Below, piece by piece: positions 1 through 5,498 of a stretch of 5,638 nucleotides of DNA (the stretch's first letter is position 1; every line of letters begins with the position of its first letter). The DNA lies in the NCBI GenBank assembly GCA_964371195.1, contig CAYJLD010000102.1, positions 1 through 5,638 of the forward strand, read 5' to 3'. The notes beneath the pieces are model-generated. The model ran no database searches. It saw only the letters and a program-made list of their open reading frames with translations, and had not been told where the DNA came from. This stretch comes from CAYJAD01 sp964371195 (GTDB lineage: Bacteria > Desulfobacterota > Desulfovibrionia > Desulfovibrionales > Desulfovibrionaceae). The translations under genes were made by a program, and so were the position numbers.

Positions 1-48
1 TGTCTGCCTTAGGCGGCACAAACGCCTGAAAGGGGGTTTGTCATCAGT

Positions 49-90
49 CTGAGCATAAGACACACTTTTTATAGTGTGCCTTATGCTAAG
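49..90. other. Long imperfect hairpin upstream of glk
   Basis: AGCATAAGACACACT (52-66) and AGTGTGCCTTATGCT (73-87) pair over 15 positions with one A-C mismatch around the loop TTTTAT; two further outer pairs (49-50 with 89-90) follow a mismatch. It sits 20 bases before the glucokinase start and just after two frames of possible upstream genes end (positions 29 and 52). No T-run follows the stem on either strand, so it is not a typical intrinsic terminator. It may be the end of an upstream transcript or a leader structure for glk. I found no convincing promoter in 1-110. Confidence 0.55.
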
Positions 91-99
91 CTAATAATT

Positions 100-106
100 A
101 AGGAAG
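100..106 (+). promoter_or_regulatory. glk: Shine-Dalgarno supporting the TTG start of glk
   Basis: AAGGAAG ends 4 bases before the TTG at 111 (6 after its AAGGA core). No in-frame ATG is available before the DIGGTN phosphate-binding motif, so this site decides the start. Confidence 0.8.
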
Positions 107-110
107 CCAC

Positions 111-1061
111 TTGTTAAAAAATATTCTTAGCGTTGATATTGGTGGAACCAATAGCCGTTTTGCTCATTTTGAACTTGAAGCAGATAACCTTACACTATGC
201 CAATCATATAGTTGTAAAACTGCAACTATAAGCAATACCACTGATGCCATAGATGCCGCAGCTAGCTGTGGCTTAAGTCCACATAAAGCTGACATACAAG
301 TTTGGGGTATTGCTGGAGTTGTTGACCAAGAAAAAGTTCAAGCTAAGCTAACCAATGGCTATTTAAAACTTGATTTTGCAAGCTTTACAAAAAACATAAA
401 ACCTAAAGCATTTATCCTCTTAAATGATTTTGCATTGCAAGCTTGGGCTTGCCTGATACATAATCTTGAAACTATATGCATTTTCAATCCCATACCTACA
501 CCACACGCTTGTCGTGCTGTGCTTGGTGCAGGTACAGGCCTTGGCACTGCTGCTATTGTCCCTAATGCAAAATCTTATACTGTTCTACAATCTGAAGGGG
601 GGCATACTGAGATGCCCTTACAAACTAAACAAGAAGCAGATTTTGCACATTTTGCCAAAATACATTTAAATAAAGCACGACTTAGTGCAGAAGATATTCT
701 AGCAGCTAAGGGTATGAGTTTATTACATACATATGAAAGTGGAACAACACTAAGCTCTGAGGATGTCGCTACATTTTGGACGCAAAGCCCAAATAGTCTT
801 GGGCTTAATCTTTATGCTGGTTTTTTAGGTCGATTTTGTAGACATTGGGCTTTAAACACCCTTTGTCTTGGTGGATTATATCTTGGAGGGGGAGTTCTTA
901 ATAAAAATCCTGAGATTTTTAAAAATCCTCACTTTGCCAATGAGTTTTACTTAAGCCCCATGACTATTATCAATAATATACCCGTATCATTAATGACACA
1001 TGCAAACATAAGCCTATGGGGCGGAGCTTATGCCGCAAAAAATATTTTATCTAAAGCTTAA
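111..1061 (+). CDS. glk: Glucokinase (Glk family, ATP-dependent)
   Basis: Cytoplasmic glucokinase that phosphorylates glucose to glucose-6-phosphate with ATP, the entry step of glycolysis. The 316-residue product is close to the roughly 320 residues of the E. coli-type Glk family and differs from the ROK sugar kinases. Visible signatures in order: the N-terminal phosphate-binding motif DIGGTNSRF (9-17), LNDFALQAWA (104-113) with the presumed catalytic Asp106, GAGTGLG (139-145), SEGGHTEMP (161-169) with sugar-binding Glu162 and His165, a further likely sugar ligand Glu194 in SAEDIL, and the adenosine-binding LGGLYLGGGV (253-262). The start is a TTG, chosen because a good Shine-Dalgarno (AAGGAAG, 100-106) lies just upstream and the phosphate motif follows within ten residues. 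The gene converges on the next one with 5 bases between the stops, so it ends without a terminator of its own. Family assignment is firm; substrate is inferred from the family. Confidence 0.93.
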   Translation: MLKNILSVDIGGTNSRFAHFELEADNLTLCQSYSCKTATISNTTDAIDAAASCGLSPHKADIQVWGIAGVVDQEKVQAKLTNGYLKLDFASFTKNIKPKAFILLNDFALQAWACLIHNLETICIFNPIPTPHACRAVLGAGTGLGTAAIVPNAKSYTVLQSEGGHTEMPLQTKQEADFAHFAKIHLNKARLSAEDILAAKGMSLLHTYESGTTLSSEDVATFWTQSPNSLGLNLYAGFLGRFCRHWALNTLCLGGLYLGGGVLNKNPEIFKNPHFANEFYLSPMTIINNIPVSLMTHANISLWGGAYAAKNILSKA

Positions 1062-1066
1062 TAACA

Positions 1067-1453
1067 TTATGGTCTTGTAATCACGAAGGGAATAGCGTGT
1101 AACTCTTGTCCATGCTCTTCTGTACGCCCCAATTCAAAGCTAATCTCATTAGCATCCCATCCAAGAGTAGTTGCTACTTCTTTAGCAATATTGGCGGCAT
1201 TAATTAAAGGATGACGTTGAAATACTTGAGGTAAACCATAGGTAAGGCTGCAAACCAAGCATTTTCCTGGGCGTTGGTGCAATTCAAAAGCCAAATTTGC
1301 TCGCTTTTCTTCAACAGATCGCGCGCATAATTTTATAGTATAGGCACCTTCTTCAATATCACCATACAGGGCTTCAAAAAAAGCATCGCTACGCTCAACT
1401 GGAAGTAATGTATCAAGCATTTCTTGATTTAATGCCAAAGATTGTGTGCTCAT
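1067..1453 (-). CDS. Conserved-looking protein of unknown function, 128 residues
   Basis: I do not recognise a functional domain. The product is 128 residues, has no signal peptide or membrane segment and is probably cytoplasmic. The N-terminal half is acidic (LPVERSDAFFEALYGDIEEGAY, about residues 17-38 with a gap-free run of acidic and aromatic residues). The middle carries a Cys-x-x-Cys (C65, C68) in RPGKCLVCSLTYGLPQVF, followed by RHPLINAANIAKEVA, and the end is IPFVITRP. I vaguely recall Desulfovibrio proteins of this size and style with uninformative names; this is memory, not a search. The ATG at 1453 is chosen over an in-frame GTG at 1483 because a GTGAGG ribosome site sits 5 bases before the ATG and none precedes the GTG. 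The gene lies 98 bases downstream of gluQ on the same strand and may share its transcript. Its 3' end almost touches the glucokinase stop. Normal coding character and a good ribosome site make it a real gene. Confidence 0.85.
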   Translation of the reverse strand: MSTQSLALNQEMLDTLLPVERSDAFFEALYGDIEEGAYTIKLCARSVEEKRANLAFELHQRPGKCLVCSLTYGLPQVFQRHPLINAANIAKEVATTLGWDANEISFELGRTEEHGQELHAIPFVITRP

Positions 1454-1458
1454 AATAA

Positions 1459-1463
1459 CCTCA
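1459..1463 (-). promoter_or_regulatory. Shine-Dalgarno deciding the start of the unknown 128-residue protein
   Basis: On the minus strand TGAGG is followed after 5 bases by the ATG at 1453. No purine-rich site precedes the longer in-frame GTG start at 1483, and this site would lie inside that longer frame. This supports the shorter 128-residue product. Confidence 0.75.
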
Positions 1464-1551
1464 CTAAAAATTTCTTGGGGCACATATATGCCAAAAGCAC
1501 ATTAAAAACAAGTACGAAATATACGTATTCTCCATATGAAAGCATAAAAAA

Positions 1552-2514
1552 TTATACTAATAAGCAATTTATATGTTCAGCATGCACTATAATATTTTTC
1601 TTTTTTATCAAATTTCTACATTGAGTTAGAGAAAAGTTTTCTAACAGCTGATGAGCTGACACATTTTGTACTTCACTCCTAAGGCCAGCCAAATATGCCA
1701 GCAACGCTACAATGCGCTCTGGCTTAACCCCATTTTCTCGTAATGCCCCAAGCCCCAGTGAGGCATGACGTTTTGCCAAACGCTCACCATACTCATCTAA
1801 TAATAAAGGTACGTGAGCATAGTTTGGTATATGTAAACCAAGTAAGTTACAAAGCAATATTTGCCTTGGTGTAGAAGTTAAAATATCAGCACCGCGTAAA
1901 ACATGCGTTACCCCTTGCTCAGCATCATCTAAAACCACCGCCAGCTGATAAGCAAACACCCCGTCCGAACGACGTATGGCAAAATCTCCTCCACATTGTT
2001 GCAAGTCAAAACTTTGCATGCCATATATTTCATCTATAAATTCAATATTTTTTTCTGCTGAACATCGAATACGTAGCGCTGCCTGCCTACCTTGAGCCAC
2101 CTTTTGTTTACGCTCAGCCAGGCTTAAATTCGCGCATGCTCCCAAGTATGGAGCTCCCATGTCCTCCACATGTGGAGCACCGGCAAGGCTGCGTAATTCT
2201 TTGCGCGTACAATAACAAGGATAAATATGACCTGCCTGCTCCAAGGTGTGTATTGCTGATAAATATTCGTTATATCTACTGCTTTGTAAAACTGTTGTAC
2301 CATCCCAATCAAGCCCAAGCCAATGTAAATCATCTTCTATGGCCTTTGCATACATGGGTCGTGCACGATGAGGGTCAATATCTTCCATGCGCAAAACCAT
2401 GCTTCCACCTTGGCTTCTAGTCCAAAGCCAGGCCCATAAAAATGACCATGCATTACCTAAATGTAAGTAACCTGTAGGACTTGGAGCTAAACGCCCCACT
2501 AATGCTTTATTCAT
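1552..2514 (-). CDS. gluQ: Glutamyl-queuosine tRNA(Asp) synthetase
   Basis: Class I aminoacyl-tRNA synthetase paralogue that activates glutamate and attaches it to the queuosine base at the wobble position of tRNA-Asp, not to the tRNA 3' end. It has only the catalytic half of a glutamyl-tRNA synthetase: about 320 residues, against roughly 470 for GltX, with no anticodon-binding domain. From the ATG, signatures are GRLAPSPTGYLHLGN (7-21, the HIGH motif reading HLGN), RMEDIDPHR (42-50), a zinc site of the GluQ pattern (Cys100-x-Cys102, then Tyr123-x3-Cys127), and GERLAKRH (243-250) as the KMSKS counterpart. This zinc pattern separates it well from GltX. The ATG at 2514 is taken as start; a GTG at 2520 would add two residues, and neither has a clear ribosome site. 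The last 18 or so residues (from LIKKKN) are AT-rich and look unlike the family core. It is transcribed divergently from the Nudix gene and precedes the unknown gene. dksA, a common gluQ neighbour in gammaproteobacteria, is absent here. Confidence 0.94.
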   Translation of the reverse strand: MNKALVGRLAPSPTGYLHLGNAWSFLWAWLWTRSQGGSMVLRMEDIDPHRARPMYAKAIEDDLHWLGLDWDGTTVLQSSRYNEYLSAIHTLEQAGHIYPCYCTRKELRSLAGAPHVEDMGAPYLGACANLSLAERKQKVAQGRQAALRIRCSAEKNIEFIDEIYGMQSFDLQQCGGDFAIRRSDGVFAYQLAVVLDDAEQGVTHVLRGADILTSTPRQILLCNLLGLHIPNYAHVPLLLDEYGERLAKRHASLGLGALRENGVKPERIVALLAYLAGLRSEVQNVSAHQLLENFSLTQCRNLIKKKNIIVHAEHINCLLV

Positions 2515-2520
2515 AGCCAC

Positions 2521-2549
2521 AAAATAACAATTAATTGCCAGCTTGAAAA
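2521..2549 (-). promoter_or_regulatory. gluQ: Candidate gluQ promoter with -10 box abutting the start codon
   Basis: On the minus strand TTTTCA (2549-2544) is separated by exactly 17 bases from TATTTT (2526-2521), each matching the sigma-70 consensus at four of six positions. The -10 box directly adjoins the GTG at 2520, so transcription would begin near the ATG at 2514 and give an almost leaderless mRNA, which fits the missing ribosome site. In an AT-rich intergenic region such matches arise by chance, so support is weak. Confidence 0.25.
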
Positions 2550-2599
2550 GACTTAGGCTAGCAAAACTGACTTTATGTCATTGATTGCTTTTTCAAGCT
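2540..2599. repeat. Inverted repeat with 10-bp arms flanking the upstream Nudix start
   Basis: AGCTTGAAAA (2540-2549) is perfectly complementary to TTTTCAAGCT (2590-2599), with 40 bases between. The arms flank the ATG at 2575 assigned to the Nudix gene, and the left arm overlaps the candidate gluQ promoter. It could be a paired regulatory site between the divergent genes or an RNA stem that hides the start. It could equally be chance in AT-rich DNA. The right arm lies within the coding sequence if the 2575 start is used, or within the 5' leader if translation begins at 2620. Confidence 0.35.
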
Positions 2600-3081
2600 T
2601 GCAAGCATATACTGATGGCATGGAAAGTGAAAAAACAATACACAAGGCTAGAAATCCATTCCCCACTGTTGATGTAATCATATACGATGAAAAACTGGGG
2701 ATTATATTAATCGAAAGAAAAAATGTACCCCTTGGTTTTGCTCTGCCGGGTGGATTTATTGACTATGGTGAATGTGCTGAACATGCAGCTATTCGTGAAA
2801 TGCAAGAGGAAACATCGCTTAAAGTCGAGCTTTGTGGGCTTTTGGGTGTTTATTCAGACCCAAAACGCGATATTCGCTTTCACACCATGAGCATGGCCTA
2901 TGTTGCTAAAGCATTAGACATTTCTGTTCTTTGTGCTGGTGATGATGCAAAAACAGCAGCTTTTTTCCAGCTGGATAACTTACCATCCTTGGCATTTGAT
3001 CATGCAAAAATAATTCAAGATTTTATTGCATATTTACAAGGTAAACGTCCATTAGTTCCATTAGATATTACAATATATTAG
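2575..3081 (+). CDS. Nudix hydrolase, ADP-ribose pyrophosphatase-like
   Basis: Cytoplasmic Nudix hydrolase that should cleave a nucleoside diphosphate linked to another group, most likely ADP-ribose to AMP and ribose-5-phosphate. The Nudix box is complete: Gly60-x5-Glu66-x7-Arg74-Glu75-x2-Glu78-Glu79, starting ALPGGFIDYGE and ending REMQEETSL, with Ser81 where the consensus has Gly. The flanking RNPFPTVDVIIYD (26-38), YSDPKRDIRFHT (93-104) and the C-terminal FDHAKIIQDF (141-150) match what I recall of the archaeal and bacterial ADP-ribose pyrophosphatase group, hence the substrate guess. There is no helix-turn-helix tail, so it is not an NrtR regulator. The start is uncertain: the ATG at 2575 gives 168 residues, an in-frame ATG at 2620 gives 153, and neither has a good ribosome site; the conserved part begins only near residue 25. 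It ends 16 bases before nadE, which suggests joint transcription and a role in NAD turnover. Confidence 0.92.
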   Translation: MSLIAFSSLQAYTDGMESEKTIHKARNPFPTVDVIIYDEKLGIILIERKNVPLGFALPGGFIDYGECAEHAAIREMQEETSLKVELCGLLGVYSDPKRDIRFHTMSMAYVAKALDISVLCAGDDAKTAAFFQLDNLPSLAFDHAKIIQDFIAYLQGKRPLVPLDITIY

Positions 3082-3086
3082 TTTTC

Positions 3087-3091
3087 AGGAG
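3087..3091 (+). promoter_or_regulatory. nadE: Strong Shine-Dalgarno of nadE
   Basis: AGGAG lies 6 bases before the ATG at 3098, within the 16-base gap after the Nudix stop codon. There is no room for a separate promoter in that gap, so nadE is probably translated from the Nudix-nadE message, with initiation stronger than at the Nudix gene, which lacks a comparable site. Confidence 0.85.
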
Positions 3092-3097
3092 ATTATT

Positions 3098-4741
3098 ATG
3101 AAAATAGCTCTACTCCAATGTAATTTTGTTACCGGCGATATTGTTGGCAATAGTAAGCGTATAGTGCGTGCAGCTCGCAAAGCCCATGCTGATGATGCCT
3201 CTCTTTGTGTCACACCTGAGCTTGCCCTTTGCGGTATTAGCCCCAAGGATTTACTTTTTTCTGAAGGATTTATGGAGGGTTGCTATAAGGCATTACAAAA
3301 TATAGCAACTGAGCTTAAAAATGGCCCGGCCCTACTTATGGGAATGCCCATGCTTAGTGCATCTTCTAGTGATAAACACCTTACCAATGCCGCCATATTA
3401 GTTCAAAATGGTAAATTTTCTCTGGTCTCATCCAAGGTATTTAGTCCCTATCCAGAAGGTGACCACCACTATTTTGAGCGTGGCATATCATGTGGACTTA
3501 TAACCGTTGCTGGCTGGCGTTTAGGTGTGGTTATATGCGAACATGGGCAAGAGGAGCAAGCATTTTGGAATATGAAACAATCTACCTCGCACAATGCTTT
3601 TATGGAGCTGATTTCACGAGGAGTTGACGGCATTATACATATGGCTCTTAATCCCTATGTAATGGGCAGACAACAACAGCGCGAACATATGCTATCCCAC
3701 GTAGCAGCTAGACATCATGTACATTTATTTTCAGCTAATTTGATTGGTGGTAATGGCTACAAAATTTTCTCCGGACAAAGCCTTGCATTTGACCCCACTG
3801 GATCCTTGCTTGCTCGTGGCCGAGCTTTTGATGAAGACCTTATTATTATTGATACAGCCCTTGGCTGTGAAAATATTGCTAAGCTACACAAAAACCAAGA
3901 AGAGGAATGTTGGGACGCCCTTGTGCTTGGCACACATGATTACATTAAAAAAACAGGTAATAATGGTGTTATCATAGGTATTTCTGGAGGGATTGACTCA
4001 GCCATGGTGGCGGCACTTGCCGTAGAAGCTCTGGGTAAAGAAAATGTTGAAGGTGTCTTTCTGCCTTCGCTATATACATCCGAAGAATCACTAAATTGTG
4101 CTACAAAACTTTGTAAAAATCTTGGGATCAAGCTACATAATATTGATATAAACCCCATGATGAATGCTTTTAATACTGCTCTTGAACCGATTTTTGATAA
4201 TAATACCGCTCCTAAAAATGATGTTACCAAAGAAAATATCCAAGCACGCATACGCGCAACAATAATAATGGGTATAGCAAACTATAAGGAATACTTAGTA
4301 TTAAATACTGGTAATAAATCAGAAAGCGCCATGGGATATTGCACTCTTTATGGTGATAGCATAGGTGCACTTAGCCTAATTGGCGACGTGCCAAAAACTC
4401 TACTTTACAGTATGGCACATTGGTATAACGAAACATTCCCAAATAAAGCCATACCTCAAGAAATTATTTCACGCGCTCCCACAGCTGAACTTAGGCCTAA
4501 TCAACTTGATAGCCAGAGTTTACCCCCTTATCCTGAGCTTGATCCTATGATAGAACATGTTATTGGAGCGACATTATTAGAGGATGAACAAAAAAGTTCT
4601 GAAATACAAGGAGTTTTTGAAAGCATGTGCAAGGCAGAGTTTAAACGCCGCCAAGGTGCACCAGCACTACATGTGAGCAGTCATACTCTAGGTGTTAGGT
4701 GGAGTGTGCCACTAGTATCAAGAGTGCGATTACCTGAGTAG
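3098..4741 (+). CDS. nadE: NAD+ synthase, glutamine-hydrolysing (two-domain)
   Basis: Last step of NAD synthesis: ATP-dependent amidation of deamido-NAD, using ammonia released from glutamine and channelled between domains. The 547-residue length is normal for the two-domain bacterial type. Residues 1 to about 260 form the nitrilase-fold glutaminase with the triad Glu41 (TPELALCG), Lys113 (SSKVFSPY) and Cys147 (VVICEHG). Residues from about 270 form the synthetase, with the ATP pyrophosphatase P-loop SGGIDS (296-301), NIQARIRATI (380-389), TGNKSESAMGY and TLYGDSIGA (404-424), AELRPNQLDSQSLPPY (463-478) and the C-terminal KRRQGAPALHVS. All catalytic residues I can place are present. Deviations in the glutaminase domain are CEHGQ where CEDIW is usual and LIGGNGYKIFSG where LVGGxDELVFDG is usual. 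A strong ribosome site fixes the ATG start. It is downstream partner of the Nudix gene and converges on the nitroreductase gene. Confidence 0.97.
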   Translation: MKIALLQCNFVTGDIVGNSKRIVRAARKAHADDASLCVTPELALCGISPKDLLFSEGFMEGCYKALQNIATELKNGPALLMGMPMLSASSSDKHLTNAAILVQNGKFSLVSSKVFSPYPEGDHHYFERGISCGLITVAGWRLGVVICEHGQEEQAFWNMKQSTSHNAFMELISRGVDGIIHMALNPYVMGRQQQREHMLSHVAARHHVHLFSANLIGGNGYKIFSGQSLAFDPTGSLLARGRAFDEDLIIIDTALGCENIAKLHKNQEEECWDALVLGTHDYIKKTGNNGVIIGISGGIDSAMVAALAVEALGKENVEGVFLPSLYTSEESLNCATKLCKNLGIKLHNIDINPMMNAFNTALEPIFDNNTAPKNDVTKENIQARIRATIIMGIANYKEYLVLNTGNKSESAMGYCTLYGDSIGALSLIGDVPKTLLYSMAHWYNETFPNKAIPQEIISRAPTAELRPNQLDSQSLPPYPELDPMIEHVIGATLLEDEQKSSEIQGVFESMCKAEFKRRQGAPALHVSSHTLGVRWSVPLVSRVRLPE

Positions 4742-4791
4742 TTTTATAAATTTAAATGTCAAACTAAGGATTACAAAGTTCATCACAAATC

Positions 4792-4834
4792 TTTTTTGGT
4801 AACCCCTTTGTTGTGAGCAAAGGGGTTACCAAAA
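4792..4834. terminator. Perfect 17-bp hairpin between convergent genes (non-canonical terminator candidate)
   Basis: The arms 4794-4810 and 4818-4834 (TTTTGGTAACCCCTTTG and its complement) pair perfectly around the 7-base loop TTGTGAG, in the 132-base gap between the stops of nadE and the nitroreductase gene. Position and strength suggest a shared bidirectional transcription end. However, the run of T precedes the stem and the run of A follows it on both strands, so neither transcript has the U-tract after the stem that an intrinsic terminator needs. It may instead be a 3'-end stabiliser or act with another factor. The rest of the gap (4742-4791 and 4835-4873) shows nothing I can name. Confidence 0.55.
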
Positions 4835-4873
4835 TTCAATACTAAAACTTTAATTGCTATAATAACTCCAAGC

Positions 4874-5485
4874 TTACTTCATAGCTCCAACACTTTGAGT
4901 CATACGAATAGTATAACTTGATGGCAAAAATTGAGCTATTTTTTCTTGCATAAAGTCAACACCTTGAGCCCGAACTACATTACCAAGCCCTGCTGATGCG
5001 CAATATAAACCTACATTTTGGTACATGGAACCCACATGGAAATTACCATATTTACCATCCTCAGCAGCAAAGAATAAAGTTAAAGCAGCACCATTAAACT
5101 TAGAGCTCACATCTTCATCCAAAATTTTATTGATTACATGATTTTTGGCATCATAAATCCAAACTGCTCCCTTATAGGATAGGTAAAGACCTACATTTTG
5201 TTTATTCTTACCTGTGGGTATGGTACGTTTACCATCTTCACGATTAACGCCAACGGCGGCCCAAAGCAAGTTTGACAAATCTTGATCACTTAATGGGGCT
5301 GAATCAAGAGCTCGTGTACTTTTACGCATACTAAAAGCTTTCATTAAAGGCATACCACCAGACTTATCGGCAGCTGGTAATTCAATACTACGCACATCTA
5401 CTTCTTCTGCAGCTAATGCTACCATAGGTGACAAAGCAAACATAGCCAAGAAGCAAAAGCCTGCTAAAATAAATTTTTGAAACAT
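4874..5485 (-). CDS. Secreted SagB-like nitroreductase family protein
   Basis: FMN-dependent nitroreductase-fold oxidoreductase of the SagB-like subgroup; the substrate is unknown. The first 25 residues are a clear Sec signal peptide: Lys4, a hydrophobic stretch (about 5-22) and a cleavage site after VALA (22-25), so the mature protein of about 178 residues should be periplasmic. No lipobox cysteine is placed for lipoprotein processing. Family marks are SMRKSTRAL (52-60, the usual flavin-phosphate binding RRSxR), LSDQDLSNLLWAAVGVNR (65-82), DGKRTIPTGKNKQ (84-96), AVWIYDAKNH (107-116), and YQNVGLYCASAGLGNVVR (155-172). The start is fixed by AAAAGGA ending 6 bases before the ATG. The gene stands alone, convergent with nadE. 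It may detoxify nitro compounds or quinones or act on an exported partner; nothing nearby (no YcaO or precursor peptide) suggests thiazole-forming peptide maturation. Confidence 0.88.
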   Translation of the reverse strand: MFQKFILAGFCFLAMFALSPMVALAAEEVDVRSIELPAADKSGGMPLMKAFSMRKSTRALDSAPLSDQDLSNLLWAAVGVNREDGKRTIPTGKNKQNVGLYLSYKGAVWIYDAKNHVINKILDEDVSSKFNGAALTLFFAAEDGKYGNFHVGSMYQNVGLYCASAGLGNVVRAQGVDFMQEKIAQFLPSSYTIRMTQSVGAMK

Positions 5486-5491
5486 AAAAAA

Positions 5492-5498
5492 TCCTTTT
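5492..5498 (-). promoter_or_regulatory. Shine-Dalgarno of the nitroreductase gene
   Basis: On the minus strand AAAAGGA is followed by six T and the ATG at 5485. It fixes the start so that the full signal peptide is included. Confidence 0.75.

Noticed and set aside
1..52. Possible 3' end of an upstream plus-strand gene: two frames run from the window edge to stops at 27-29 (ending ALGGTNA) and 50-52 (ending GGLSSV).
   Set aside because: Both fragments are too short to recognise and compete with each other. The stretch also folds into small stems (for example AGGCG 11-15 with CGCCT 23-27), so it could equally be the end of an RNA or plain intergenic DNA.
1454..1551. Promoter for the unknown gene: TTGTTT and TATATG at 17-base spacing on the minus strand.
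   Set aside because: Matches to the consensus are poor and the region is AT-rich. Co-transcription with gluQ is as likely, so it was not listed as a feature.
1442..1624. Plus-strand open frame of 60 codons across the gap between gluQ and the unknown gene.
   Set aside because: Its composition follows the AT-rich intergenic DNA, it overlaps both real genes in antisense, and it has no ribosome site or recognisable sequence.
2575..3081. Nudix protein as an NrtR-type regulator of NAD genes.
   Set aside because: NrtR has a C-terminal winged helix after the Nudix domain. This protein ends soon after the Nudix fold, and its catalytic box is intact.
3940..4251. Minus-strand open frame of 103 codons within nadE.
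   Set aside because: It lies antisense to the strongly conserved synthetase domain and is an ordinary mirror frame. The same holds for shorter frames within glk, gluQ and nadE.
4874..5485. Nitroreductase as the oxidase of a thiazole or oxazole peptide (SagB-type) cluster.
   Set aside because: No cyclodehydratase, YcaO protein, precursor peptide or transporter is in the window, and the signal peptide does not fit cytoplasmic peptide maturation.
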